64,000 nucleotides of DNA from Dirofilaria immitis (Eukaryota > Nematoda > Chromadorea > Rhabditida > Onchocercidae): contig JAKNDB010000107.1 of the NCBI GenBank assembly GCA_024305405.1, positions 62,001-126,000 of the forward strand, written 5' to 3'. The notes under the pieces were generated by a model that worked only from the letters and a program-made list of their open reading frames with translations, had not been told where the DNA came from and did not search any database. Shown here one piece after another: positions 1 through 12,944 of the stretch. The stretch's first letter is position 1. The number at the start of each line of letters is the position of its first letter. The position numbers and the translations under genes are program-made.

Positions 1-43
1 GTTATATCCTAAAATCAAGGGGTCCTCAGGGAAGTGTCTGTGA

Positions 44-268
44 TTGATGGGTGGACATCGTCGAGACCAAAGTGATTCTCAGGTGCCTCTTAGGCAATGT
101 ATCGAGTTTCAACAATGTATTTCAAGCAATAGCCAAGACCAGATTGGATTTCACACAGAAACGTCGCTGAATATCGTTGGGCCATTGCCTAATGGAACAA
201 TCAATTCCATATCCTCAAGTGATTTGCCGATTTATCGCAATGATTGCATTATTTATCGTCAACGAAAA
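44..268 (+). CDS. possible coding exon of unknown gene
   Basis: This open frame of about 75 codons is less AT-rich than its surroundings and ends at a plausible splice donor (GTTAGT at 269). The predicted peptide is hydrophilic, rich in Gln, Ser and Asn, and has no motif I recognise. It could be an upstream exon of the sphingomyelin synthase gene, with a 3.6 kb intron, or the end of a gene that starts outside the window. The splice phase (0) does not match the next known exon at 3875 directly, so at least one more exon would be needed. The ATG at 44 may not be the true start. Confidence 0.3.
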
Positions 269-2603
269 GTTAGTGATTTCTTGGATTTTATTTATTCATT
301 TTGAAGTTTAAATGAGATTTACAGGAACAGACGATATAATCGCTTGAAAAGTTTTATTAATGTTAATATCATGTTCACCAAAATATAGAGCTGTTTGCCT
401 TTATCAGCCTAAAAGAAATAGCATTACTTCCTTTATTTTTCGTCGTGTCTTAAGTTGGATTAATTATAAAAAGTATCGAAGTTATATACATTTTAATGTA
501 TTGAGCTATATTCCAAGAAAATAATGAACAAACATTAACTGCAAGAGAGAATAATCTAATTAATTAGAAGCAGACAAATTGTTAGGAAATGATAAGTAAT
601 GATAAATCTTATATAGTTATCTTTTTGTTTCTTAGTATCTTGTTTGTCGATTATTTTTTATCATCTTGTTTTAATAACTCATTTTAATAATGCTATTCGG
701 ACTATTCACAATGCATAAAATTATCTTTGGAACACAAAAATAGATTTATTCCCTTTTTTCTAGATATTTCTATTTTTGAAGACTATGAATGCAAGATGAA
801 CAGTCACTTAATTTATTTGGCATAGAATTATAGGTTTCTAAACCAGTTTGCAGTTTTTGCGGAGAACATAGCCTGTTTAAATTGAAATTCAAATTTTGTG
901 CCAGTAAAAGTTTAGAAGAATTTCACATGAAGATGTACTGTAGCTGCTATTATTGACGTATGTGTAAGAAATGAGCAAACATTATTTCCACCACCGCTTA
1001 TTTAATGTATGATACATAATGTTTTCGTTATTATTGTTGTTATTTGATGAGTTGTGATTCCGTAATTGATATTGCTTCAATTTTTTTTAGCTGCTTTTCT
1101 ATCCGATTGTTCTCACAATACATAATGCTACAATGAACGGTTTCTTAGAAATTTCTAAATGTTTCTTTTAAATTTTTGTTTGCGAAGAATTAATAAGGAA
1201 TTTATTATTTCATTAAATTTTATTAATTATTTAATTGTTTAATAGAAGAAACTTTTAAATTCTGAACTGCAGTATTAAACAAAGACTATGTAATATATAA
1301 ATATATTTGTCGATCGATTCGTGTTTTCTATGAATTAACATACACAAGTAGATTATGCAAAATATTTGTTTACGGTACCTTACACAAATAGATTAAATCA
1401 ATAAGTGTAACACCACTATAAAACTCTTTTTCTGAATTTTTGCAATTATTAAGATGTTAAATATTATGAAGATTTTTCAAGGATATCTATTGTTCTGTTG
1501 AGTTTTATTTTCCGGAATGCTTAACTTGATTCGTTGTTGTTTCTTCACATGTTCATTGAAAATTTTGTAGAGCGCAATCATAAAATTAAGCTTTTTTTCT
1601 TTATTTTTTGTATAAGTAGAATTTAGAAGTCAATCTTTCAAGCGATAGGATATTTAGGAAATTCAACAAATAGACATTAAAATAGCGCACTGCAAAATTA
1701 TTTTTTCCTCAACACCGAATAGAATATGCCATTTTTATTATCCTTTGTTGAAGTTACTGTATTCCATGTAATGTTTAGGATAGAATAGAATTTTTTGAAT
1801 TGCAGCTTTTCTTCCTCATAGTAGGTGGTTATTAGTGGTTATTATAATTTGTTTAATTCATAGAGATTGCTCTGTTGTCATATAAAAATCTATCCCTTTA
1901 TTTACGATACTGTCACTGTAGCTTTCACATTAACAATTAGGCTATAGCTTTCACATTAACAATCGAATGCTCATTTCCAAGCTATGTTAGAAAGATTTTT
2001 TAAGTCAAGTTTTAATTTAGTTAATTCACTACTTTGAATAACGAAATCAAGTTATCACCATCGTAATTTTGTTGTTATTGACCGGTTTTTTTATCACAGA
2101 TTATTCAAAAGAGAACTTATCGCGGTTGATGCGATACCGTAATGATTATTGCCATGTCTAAGCAACAGTATTCTTCAGAAAACCTCTTGGCAAGTTCTTG
2201 AATATTTATAAATTTCTTCTATTTTAGAATTCCTTCCCTGGGTTGCTCAAGGACCTCCAGTTTAGGCTTGAAAAGTTAAATGCTTTTAGCATTTTTTTGC
2301 ACTTAAATTTGATTGCTTGTTAGTTATATTCAAAAGTATAGAGCAATATTATTCAACAATTTTCGACACTTCGATTTATTTTGAGAAGTGTAGAGAAGAT
2401 AGGATCTATTATTTGTTGCTTAGAAATTCATAATTTTTCTTTAGAAATTTATTTCTACATTTTTCAAGATATAGTTTTTTTGTCTTATCTGTATCAGAAA
2501 ATCTAAGTTGACATCATCGTATTTTACCGTAAAACATTGCACTTGACGTGTTCTACTGCTTGTACTTTGACATATTTTATTTTCCTATTCTGTTCATGCG
2601 TTT
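269..2603. other. no gene seen (AT-rich intron or intergenic)
   Basis: I see no coding exon here. The sequence is AT-rich. A phrase of about 19 bases (AGCTTTCACATTAACAAT) is duplicated around 1921-1965. Confidence 0.4.
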
Positions 2604-2940
<337 letters not shown>

Positions 2941-3700
2941 TAGTAGTTAGTTAGTACAGTAGTAGTAGTAGTAAATTATGATGTAACACGATCATTCTGT
3001 TTACTCCTTTTCCTTTAAAAAATGCTTTACATTCTGTTTTCTGATCTTTAAATTAATAAATTAATACTAGAATTGTTTTTATCAATTTAATGAGCAGTAA
3101 AAACAAATATTTTTCTGCATCATAATTTACTAATAAATTAATTGTCCATTATAAGTGATATTTTTTAGCAATTAAAATCATACCAGGTTGATATCTTTAT
3201 CGCTTTTTTTATCCTTTTCTCACATCGTCGATTAAAATAATTCGTTTGTTCTGGTTTTCGTCCAACTGCTTCGTTTTCTTTAAGAATTTGATTAGGTGAT
3301 ATAATAGTAACGTCAACTTTTGAGAGTTTAAATGCAGTGCTCATTACATTTCCTACTTTTTTCTATATTGTATATTTTCTGGTTTTCTTACTCGACAGTA
3401 CATTTACTTGTAAAAAATATGCTTTCTCTGATTAGTTTTCATTTTTTGTAATTTCTTAGTTAACAATTTGATTTAAGTTATTTTAATGTTTAATTTTAGT
3501 TTTGTACAACTGCCACTAAATTGCCTCGACAAAAATGTATGATTTGTAATCAGGAAATAAAACGTTTCAAAACAAATAGAAACTTTTTTTGCATAGAGCT
3601 TGAAAATTATATGGATATTTTCTTCCTAACCAGCTTTTAGTATCTCTTTCTTAACATATGATAAATAAAAATTTCTTCAGTTATGAGATTTACAATGAGC

Positions 3701-3772
3701 AACAATACATTAAATGAATTTAAAATTTTACAATCTAACAATACATTAAATGAATTTAAAATTTTACAATCT
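3701..3772. repeat. perfect 36-bp tandem duplication
   Basis: Two identical 36-bp units lie side by side (3701-3736 and 3737-3772), about 100 bp upstream of the first recognised sphingomyelin synthase exon. Confidence 0.95.
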
Positions 3773-3876
3773 ATCAGGAAAGTCGCTGATCAATAAATCT
3801 TATATTTGGAGATCCATTATAAACTTTAGTTTGAAAGTATATTCTGGGATTCATTGACCAGAATTTTTTTTTAGAC

Positions 3877-5696
3877 ATGGAAAAGGAAGCGTTGAAGACA
3901 TGTGCTGCATTCGTTTGTTTATTAATTTCGGCATTTCTCAATTTTTTCCTTCTTACTGTGATTCATGATATAGTGCCGAGAGAACCCTTGCCAGATCTCG
4001 CTTTTATGCTGATACCACAACAGAGATGGGCCTGGGTTGTAGGCGACATATTTTCCACTTTAAAGCAAGTTTTATATTTAATCTTTTCTACTTATACTTG
4101 GATTATATCATCGGAGAAAAATAATACGAAGTTCAATATATTTTATAAGCTCTTAACAAATTAAAGAGATTCTCTTTAGTCACTGAAGTTCGTATGGAAC
4201 AAATTTTTGCAGTTTACTTTTATTACTGACAAAATTTCTTAGTCATTTATTTTAGTGTATTTATTTTCCTAGTTATTCTGGTTCGAAGTAATTTGAAGTT
4301 ATTTAAATTTGCTGAACATATTTTTGAAGTGCTGTACTTGGCGTTACATGTGTTCTGCTGCATAAGAAACGATTAATAGTATTTCGTCGTGTATTATTAC
4401 TTGGGGAATTATGTATGGTTTACGAGCAGTAGTTCTTGGAGTGACGTTTTTACCACCGTCATTTCAAAACCGTGATGAAATATGCTTACCGCAAGTTAAT
4501 AGAACTGCCATGTATGCTACGGAAGTTACGACAAGGTAGGATGCACTTTTCATACTTACTTTCATTTAATAAACATTTACTATTAAATCTATTATCTGGT
4601 ATAATTTATAAATATATTAATAAATTTCAGTATGAAAAACATAAATTCTATTTGATATTCTACTAAATTTATGAAATCAGAGAAGTCGATCTTTTAAATT
4701 CAGTCTAATTTTAAATTTGAGAGTTCCACTTATATGTCAACATAAATGATGGTTTCTACATTGTAGTAGTGCTAGGAGCATCACTATGGAAATAGAGAGA
4801 TCTATTGCTGGTCTTAAAATCACAAACGAATTCATTCCATATTATTATATATTAATACAATGCGTATAGTATCATCAGTTGTTTATTCTTCTATTTTTGT
4901 TGTAAATTTCAGATTTGTAACATATGTTGTGACGTTGGGTCTAACTTCGGGTCAGGATAAAATTCTTTGTGGTGATCTCATGTTCAGCGGTCACACCGTT
5001 GTATTAACGATTATGTACTTTACTTTACTTCAATATACTCCGAGGAGATTGGTCTATTTAAGGTCAGAGTTTTGAGTTGTTAATCAATAATAATGTCAAT
5101 AGTTTGAAATATATTGCGAAATTGGAAGTTTATAACGAAGATTTTTTTAGATATATCGCAGCACCATTAACATATATTGGAATCGCAGCACTTGTCATTT
5201 CGGGTGGTCATTATACAATGGATGTCCTCATAGCTTATTGGTTAACCAGTCATATTTTTATGCATATCATCAAATTTTTGAGATGCCAAAGTTTGTTCCA
5301 ATACCTTTTGCAAAAATTCAAGCAGATTTTTTCCTTCGACAAATTCTGATATTTAAAAGTTATGAGATACTGCTAGAAGTGATTGATGAATCCATTTTTT
5401 TCGTTTCTTGAGTTGCAATTGCATCTCTGTCTTATTTGTTGTAACATAGGCTCTGAGCTGTTTTTGAAATCAGAATATGGAAGCGCCACGATATTGACAT
5501 TCTTGGATTTTAGAAAGCATATTTTAGGGTAGAAAGAATGAAAGCGCCTCTTTCTCGTTTATGGTGGTTTTGGTTATGTTATTGGTTCGAGAGTGATGTA
5601 CCTGATGGTGCATTACGAAACGAATGGGATTGGCCATTACCGGGCCCAATATGTATACATCATTTCGTCCAGCGAATAAGCGATAAATTGCAGTAA
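3877..5696 (+). CDS. sms: sphingomyelin synthase
   Basis: A multi-pass Golgi or plasma-membrane enzyme that transfers phosphocholine from phosphatidylcholine to ceramide. Exons read: 3875-4064, 4330-4535, 4913-5062, 5151-5290 and 5528-5696. The worm signature LPDLAFMLIPQQRWAW is in exon 1. The active-site C3 motif (CGDLMFSGHT) is in exon 3 and the D4 motif (HYTMDVLIAYW) in exon 4, giving the His-His-Asp triad of the family. Exon 5 ends in the conserved C-terminal tail (SRLWWFWLCYWFES). Intron 1 appears to be a GC-AG intron (GCAAGT at 4065). The ATG at 3877 follows a T-rich AG acceptor by two bases, so it could be a trans-spliced start or an internal exon; upstream N-terminal exons are possible. 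Single bases appear to be missing at the G4 run 4403-4406 and the T5 run 5255-5259. Restoring each gives the family sequence and the right splice phase. Confidence 0.93.
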
Positions 5697-7834
5697 TAGA
5701 TGACCGTTATTAAATTTAATTCTGTCCAAAAAAGTTAAATTCACATTCTGTGGTTCACATCTTGAAAATATTTTTGTTTTCCTGTAAAAAGTTGAAAGGT
5801 TTGCCATTTTGTTACAATTTCAAAGGATTTGAAAATCAAAAATTTCTTCATTTTTAAAAAGATTATTGGATTAATGAAAATTTAATTTTCATGCTTGAAA
5901 TTACATAAAAGAAATGCGAGTTATATTTCAAACCTTCCATCCCGATTTGCTGCTGAACATTTTGGAGAATTCGAATTAATTAATCATCCATTCATTTTAT
6001 TATATAGCATTATTTCCGAAAAATATTGAAAAGAACAAAAAATTTTTATATAATTGCTTTAAAAATACCCTAACTCTGGAATTATATCGAATATTTTTTA
6101 ATTTCTTTCCTTTTTTGACTATATCAATCTACATAAAAATTATGCACATTTTCTAAATTACGTGTTCTGTTTTTTAAAATGCTCATCTTGAGCAATATTC
6201 ACTCAAAATTTCAGGTATAATTCATAATTTACATAACGCAACTTTGACGGTAAGCAAAACCGGTAGTAGCTTAGAGCTCCATATACCGTCCGCAGTATTT
6301 ATATGTCGGATTTTGTTAAATCCTTTTGTAAAACTGTCAAAGTTTCGAAGCTCTCTATTGCGTAAGCCAAATCATATTTGTAGAATATTTTTGTTGACAT
6401 AATTATCTGTATATTTATTAGAAGTTTGTTTTTTAATCTATTTAATTCACTGGAATTTCAAACATAATACGAATTCATCTTCACGCTAAAATATTTGATT
6501 AATTTTAGGTATTCTGAAATCTTATTTTCGATATATTTTTATCATTGTAATAATACGTCATGGGATTATTATATTTTTATCTGTTCATATGCTGCAATAT
6601 ATATCCATGAACCTCTAAAATAGCATGATTTGAGTTGCTTTAAGAATCTCTTATATTGTCATGCTTGTGAGACATACACCTTATCACTACACCATCTTCA
6701 TTTGAGTCTTCACTTTCTCCAGTGATAACGGAGATAGATATTAAGCTATTCTAGTTGCGTTTTCTCTCTGAAAACGAAATATTGATATTCATAAAATGAT
6801 ATTCTAATAGAACGTTATCGTTGTTTCCATTTGCTCTCTACTTAATTTATGAAAATTAGTGAATTTGTCCAAAATGCTACTTGCTTACTGTTAAAGAATC
6901 TCTCGATTGTTCTTTATCTTTTCTTATTTTTCCTCTCCCAAAAAAAAAATTTTGAATTGATGCATTTTCGTCCTTTTTAGAATTATCTGAAAACCTGTAA
7001 ACTTTCCTTCATGTATTTGATCAGTTTTCATAATTGATAACTTCATAAAAATGAACCTTTAACGTGACGTTTCGCTGGTACTATTTAAGATTTGAACAAA
7101 GACACAAATTACGATTTTGACAGTTAAGAAATCAAAGAAGATTTGTTGGACGACTGTTGTAGATTAGCAGGTAAGATGAATTGTTTGATACTGCTGGATT
7201 CGTAAATCGATTCTGAGTTGGTCGTCCCTGCCTTTTTAAATAAAAGCTGAGTTGTAGCATCGTCGCGTAGTTTTAGGAGGAAGTGCTAGTGCTGTCAGAA
7301 CTATCCGAGGAAAAGAGAATAACTTTATATACTGGATCATTTGGCAATTGACTGCGCGGGTTATCAAATTATATCAGATGATCCGTTGAAGGGTTACTTG
7401 TTGTTGAAGTGGCGTGGGATATGATTTCATTGCGTTCCCTCCGCAAGGCATCAATATGTTACTATTGCTGATCGATGATGATATATAAATATCCATCGAT
7501 ACGGGTTGGTACAGGAGGGGTATTTAATGAGAATCAAATTTAGAGTTAAATTTTGTTGGAGTTTCCTGATCTCTTAAGGCATTTGTCTCTTTGACTAGAA
7601 GATTCTCCAATTTTAATTTCCTCTTCGTGCAGGCTTCATCGACAGAGATGGATGTCACGAAAGGGAATACTTCGTTAATTGTACCATATGCTTAAAGTGT
7701 AGTAAAATAAATTCCGTGAAACTTCAGTGGAGTTGCTGAATTCATCGTTTTTCAAAATCTCTATGGCTTACTCTTTTAGATAAAAAGTGAATTTGGAGAT
7801 GTGATTCATCCGGAATGAATTTCATTTCGAAACG
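5697..7834. other. intergenic, no gene supported
   Basis: No conserved coding exon was found. The part from about 7140 to 7700 is clearly richer in GC than its surroundings and has short open stretches, but stops interrupt every frame. It may hold 5' UTR or promoter of the downstream RING gene, or a decayed element. Confidence 0.4.
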
Positions 7835-8986
7835 ATGTTTGAGGTTGAAGCTTTGAAAAACTCTCAGGAATTTTCAGAAGCCCGCTTTAATGATGTTAGT
7901 GCTGTACAAGGAGCTGTCGTCGAAAAGGTAGTTATCACTTTGTACTTTCACATACATTCGTTAATTGCATTTAATTATTATGATTTTTGAAGAGCAGCAA
8001 TTCTCGACTAGCCTAGTAAATAAGAAGTTAATGTAGCTTTAATTTATTGGAACAAGCGACACTTTTCGCTTCCAAAATTTTAAAATGTGATTAAATGATA
8101 TGGCGGCAAAGCAATGAGCGCAGAGTCCTCATTTAAGCATAGGCTACTACACTATTGCTTTAAGTATCTAGCTTATACATTCATTTTTGATTGAAGTGAT
8201 ACTGTAACTGTTTTTTAGGCATCAAGTATTATCTTGCAGGAAACATTTCTAGCCAATTTGGGACCGCTCGCAGATCTATTAGATCAGTATGCCTGTGTAT
8301 GTAATGATGTCATATCACTCTTTGCGCACGTTATCTTACGCTTATTGGAAACAATCAACAATACCGGGTCGCCGGTAGAAATCTTTACAAGTTCTTGCTA
8401 TTTTTTATTTACTTTACTCTACTCGATCTTTCATCTTTTCGTCTATGAAGTTACTTATCTAGTAGCCTCGCCGTTCCGTTCTTTGCTAAATTTGTTAATT
8501 TCCCATCCACTCGTATTAACATTGCTTTCTTTATTTTCAATTCTAAGTTGTGCTGCGTTTATTGTTATCATTAAGCAAATTTCTATTATCCAAGTTGGCA
8601 ATGCTTCAATACGATTCATTGTTTTAAATTGTCGCCGCTTAACTGATGTCATTTTTTTGCCTATTTATCCATTAATTGTCACTGTGCTACATTTACTCCT
8701 TTTACCGATAAGATTTTTATGGAATATGTGTACTAGTTTCATAGGAATGATTTTGATTTCCAAATCGAAACGGATGAGAAAACAATCTTCGAACTGTGGT
8801 GCTGATGATGTAAGTCGTATTACTTGTTGTATTTGTTTTATTCATGAGAAATCCATTTTATTGCAACCATGTAATCATATTTGTATATGTGCTCACTGTG
8901 TTGAAGAGTTATTGGAGACTTATGAGGAGCCATTATGTCCGCTGTGTCGCTCCGTCATTACATCTTATGTTGATGTCTATATTTAG
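7835..8986 (+). CDS. RNF26-like transmembrane RING E3 ubiquitin ligase
   Basis: Two phase-0 exons (7835-7927 and 8219-8986, joined by GTAGTT...TTTTTTAG) encode about 286 aa. The N-terminal part is hydrophilic. Four to five hydrophobic segments follow (roughly residues 75-215). The C-terminal RING-HC finger reads CCICF, then PCNHICICAHC, then CPLCR near the end, and the protein closes with a hydrophobic VDVYI tail. This arrangement, with multiple TM helices and a RING at the extreme C-terminus, is that of RNF26, an ER-membrane E3. I infer membrane-anchored ubiquitin ligase activity with the RING facing the cytosol. The ATG at 7835 is the first in-frame start of exon 1. The large second exon is intact, with no frame problem. 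Confidence 0.85.
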
Positions 8987-11823
8987 ATATCTAAATAAGG
9001 ATTAGAACTATCTCTGAAAAACGAAATTACGATTTGAGAAATAAGAGAAAATAGAGGATTAAAATACAAAAATTATACTTAGTGTTTGATTATATCATCA
9101 GTAGTGATTGCGAATTGAAATATTTGAGTAGTCCTGAAACCTCGAAACTATCTTTCGTGTCAAAATGGATTTGTAATTTCTAACCTCAGACATTGTTCTT
9201 TTGACTGTGCAGCATGTAAATTTCTAAACTGTAATTGCGTCCATCGTCTATCACAATTTTTGCAATTTATCTGTCGGCAAATCTCTATTCCCAGTTATTA
9301 AACTCTGTAATGCGATCACAAGTAATATTTATTCGGGCTATTTCTGTATGAGCTGCATTTTGATGGATAGAAATCTGTCAAGACTTGTTAAGTGATTCGC
9401 ATTTCATAACCGTAGATTAGAATCTCTCTAGATATATGCGACATTATCTTTGAATATGCTTTAGTTTAGTTTATAGTCTTGGAGCAATTGTAATTGATGA
9501 TACAGTCTCATCATACTACAATTTTAGGTAGTGTTATAAAAATCTGTTGTTTTTGCTTTTGAATTTATGCTGCAAAATCCTTTAAAAACCAGGGCTCATC
9601 TTTCATATGTTTCATTTTATTATATTGTAAATTGACGTTAGTGTGATAAATATATTCATAAATATAAAGCTGATGGAAGATTTTATTTAAAATTTTTTTA
9701 ACAACAGACATTCCATTTCTAGCTAATTTGAAATGTTGGTTAATTTGAATGGCAAAAGTAATAAGTCTTCTGTACTGAAATCACATTAGCACTTTTACGT
9801 GTTGCTTTCAGATAGTTTTGGCAGGGAGAAGATATAATTACTATTCTTTACATTGTTGACTTTATCGAAATTGTAATTTTTTTCGCGTAATTGCGTTGCA
9901 TTAATTGATAAAATATTCTTTTTTTCCTGAAATTACTAAGAATTAAATAAAAATTCTAACAATATTGAATATAAAAAATTTGTTATAGAGATTAGGAAAT
10001 ATAAGAATCGTGAAACAATTACTACATTAGGAAGCATGAATTGAGAAGATGAAAGCCGATGAAAGCAAATAAGATTAATAAAAAGGCCTTGCACGTATTA
10101 TTATTAATCTTGGAACATAAGTTGTTGTGAAGTAAGATAGAGGGTATGCAATAGTTGGATTAAAATATCTAGCCAGAAGTTAATAAATGTTGTCTACGTA
10201 AAATTCGGAATGATTGACAATAAAATGGAATTTAAAAAATTAGTAAATGAAGAAGTGATGAGCATGAAATCAAATACGTATAAATCTTTAAGTGCTACCG
10301 CTGAATTATCATTTTCTGTCGATTCTTTACAATTATTGTTGATTATTGTTGACATTGGTTTCATTGGATTATTATTTTGTAGCTGTGCTTTATTTGAATA
10401 TTGACTATTGTTACGATTAATTAAGCCAAGCAGGTTACGACAGTTACAAGGTTGCTCCTTATGAAATGTTACCGAAGGAGAGCTGTAAGATCTTTTGTTT
10501 TCTTCAAATAATTAAATGCTTAAGCAGTAATATTTTAGCTTAGTGTAATTTAGTTTAATTCGAAACGATTCATAAAATACTGTTTAGTTTGTTTAGCTTT
10601 ACTTATTTTAAAATACTTACTCATTCTTTTCCGTATCTGAATAAAGTGAAATTGATCCGATATGTTTGAGATATTCAGATGATTTCGATGAATAAGAACG
10701 CAAAGTGTACTTACTGGCGAAGCTCATCGCAGAAGCTGTAGTGTCCCATTCTTAAATCGTTTTTTTTTCTTTTTTGTGTCTTTTAAATTTAGGATAGTTC
10801 GGTATAAAAATATAAGTGAGATAAATGGAGAGAAATATTCTTCAGATTCCACATATAATATGTATGAAAAATGGGCAGGAGATTCAGTATGTGTAATTTA
10901 CAATATGAAAAGAAGTGACCTTCATACTCCGTTTTTCTTCTACTACCATTATTGTTTTGTTTTTTCATTGTAATAGTCATAGCATTTTTATTTGATTCAT
11001 CGATACGTCCAAATGTTGTTAAAAATCTTTGACGCCAAATAAAAATCTGATTTTCCGCAAATTTTAACTTAACTTTTCCAAATTTCCACTTCAACTTCAC
11101 TTTACATATTTTCTAAAATGACAATTTCTGGCAGATTTTTCAATTAATTGATAGTAATATTTATAGATATAATGCTTCGTCAGAGATGCCACGACAACTT
11201 TTTTAAACAATTTGAAATATTTTTGCAATATTGCTGATAAATTTGTTTACAAAAATTCATCAGACTCTCGAGTATTTTGTGATTTTGCAATTATTGGTTG
11301 AGTAGGCAAACTTACCTTGCCTGTGGAAGTTTCACTGCGAGCTATTTTCAAATACATAGCGGAACTTAAATTAAGAACAAAGCCTGTAATTTTGAAAATT
11401 AGTAATGTGAATTATGAGATTTATGAAAATTATCATTTTATTATTTATTTTTCATTTGCATGGGATATTTCCATTTTTATATTATCCAAATGTCTTCCTT
11501 AAAATGCGCTAATTAATTCTTCCTGTAAAGGTTAATTTATTGAAGCATGATGAGGCATATTTTTAAAGCCAAGAAAATACATGGCTATGCGCAAGATGAG
11601 TCACTAGTTATTGCCATAAACAAGGAAAGAAGTTGATATAACTGAACCAAATTTAACTTATATTTGGGATGCGTTGTCTTAGACCAGAAGGTAAACTTCA
11701 CTGGCTGACTTAAGTTAAGTCTGATAATTAAGAGATACTTTCAAATTTTCTGCACAAATTTTCTGACAGTTCCAAAATGATATTTTGCCTAATAGTTAAT
11801 AGATAGCTTATTTCATCAAACTT

Positions 11824-12037
11824 TTATCTTCTTCTCTTATTACCCTTTTCAGGAGCTGTGAAAATAATAAGAGCATCGTCTGTTGTCCGAATAATATGAT
11901 ACAAATGCCAAGAAGATATGCGATGTATTTGAAAACAACATGTCCTTCTACTGATTTTAGTTAATACTTTACCACTCTCCATATGTTTATATTTATCCTT
12001 CATCCATGATTCCATCAATGATAATTCCATAGGCTTA
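11824..12037 (-). CDS. possible orphan exon, unknown product
   Basis: The minus strand has an open frame of about 68 codons that starts behind a TTTTTAAG acceptor and carries a balanced amino-acid mix (Trp, Cys, His, Met), unusual for random AT-rich sequence here. A GT donor lies near the end (after CTGAAAAG). I recognise no family and found no partner exons, so it could equally be chance. Confidence 0.2.
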
Positions 12038-12655
12038 AAAATATTTGAAAATTTTTCATTCCCATATCATATATCAATAAATAATGTTTAAATGAAAATT
12101 TAGGTTTTTATTTGGATAAGCTGAAAATATATAGATAATTTCTCATTTAGCAATATATTTTTGCTTTGATAAAATCATCGAACTCCTAAATTTGATTGAT
12201 AATCGTTAAGATGAAAAAGCAAGGTGATGTTAATAGTATAAAACATGAACAATCAGCAATCATTTTGATCGTGAAATATCAAAAGATTAATAGCAAAGGT
12301 TTTTTTTCTTTTTTAAATTGATCAAAAAGGAAAACAAAAATAAAAAGTACCAGATATATCATCATTCAAGAATTTAAAATCAAAACTTGCTGTTTTAAGA
12401 TCTTTGCTGAATTTCACCATCTTTACATCTTCATACTTCATCATATTTTATCAGATAGATTTCCAAGAATACTATAAATCGATGTTACACCTTTTTAATA
12501 CTTTTTTAATTTCATACTATGCAATAATTTGAATATTTATATTTGCTGTGCGGATAGTGAATTTTCATAGATTAGATTTTAATAAATTTGCATATTTGAA
12601 ATAATTCTCGCTTTAAAGCGAAGTCATTCATCCATAATGCAATTATTTTCAGTTA

Positions 12656-12907
12656 ATGAGTAAATTGATTGCTCGTGAATCACGTAGCGTTGTATGCAAA
12701 GTAAGAAGAAGATGCATGAAGAGCATGAATTCAATGATACTATGGAAATTGAGAAGTGAAAAGATTCTTGATTCATGCATTTCTTTACCTCAACAGATTC
12801 CCATTCCATTCGTTCTTTCTTTCTTATTGTTTATTTATACTTCTTTCTTCACTATACTTATATATGTTACTGTAATTGTTACAGTATTCTTGATTGATTT
12901 TTCATAA
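12656..12907 (+). CDS. possible N-terminal exon of the K2P gene
   Basis: An 83-codon frame starts with MSKLIARESRSVVCK followed by an excellent donor (GTAAGA), and also reads on through a hydrophobic segment. It resembles the basic cytosolic loop that precedes a membrane helix in worm K2P channels, but its splice phase (0) does not match the next exon (needs 2). It may be a short first exon, a remnant of a second K2P copy, or chance. Confidence 0.25.
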   Translation: MSKLIARESRSVVCKVRRRCMKSMNSMILWKLRSEKILDSCISLPQQIPIPFVLSFLLFIYTSFFTILIYVTVIVTVFLIDFS

Positions 12908-12944
12908 AATTATATGGAATTACTAATTAATCGCTCATCTTTAG

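Larger units (their letters stand above)
8987..12944. other. long stretch without a firmly supported gene
   Basis: Short open frames occur here, but only two candidates look coding. One is a minus-strand exon at 11824-12037. The other is a plus-strand stretch at 12656-12900 with a basic N-terminus and one hydrophobic segment. Either could belong to a neighbouring gene. I saw no known domain. Confidence 0.4.

Noticed and set aside
1..130. Weak resemblance to the 28S rRNA block seen at 47.9 kb (AAAGTGATTCT and nearby words)
   Set aside because: Only one short word is shared and the flanks are not collinear with 28S.
8455..8652. Minus-strand ORF
   Set aside because: Shadow of the RING E3 gene on the plus strand.
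10789..11100. 103-codon minus-strand ORF and overlapping plus-strand ORFs
   Set aside because: Low-complexity composition, no domain, no splice context; probably chance.
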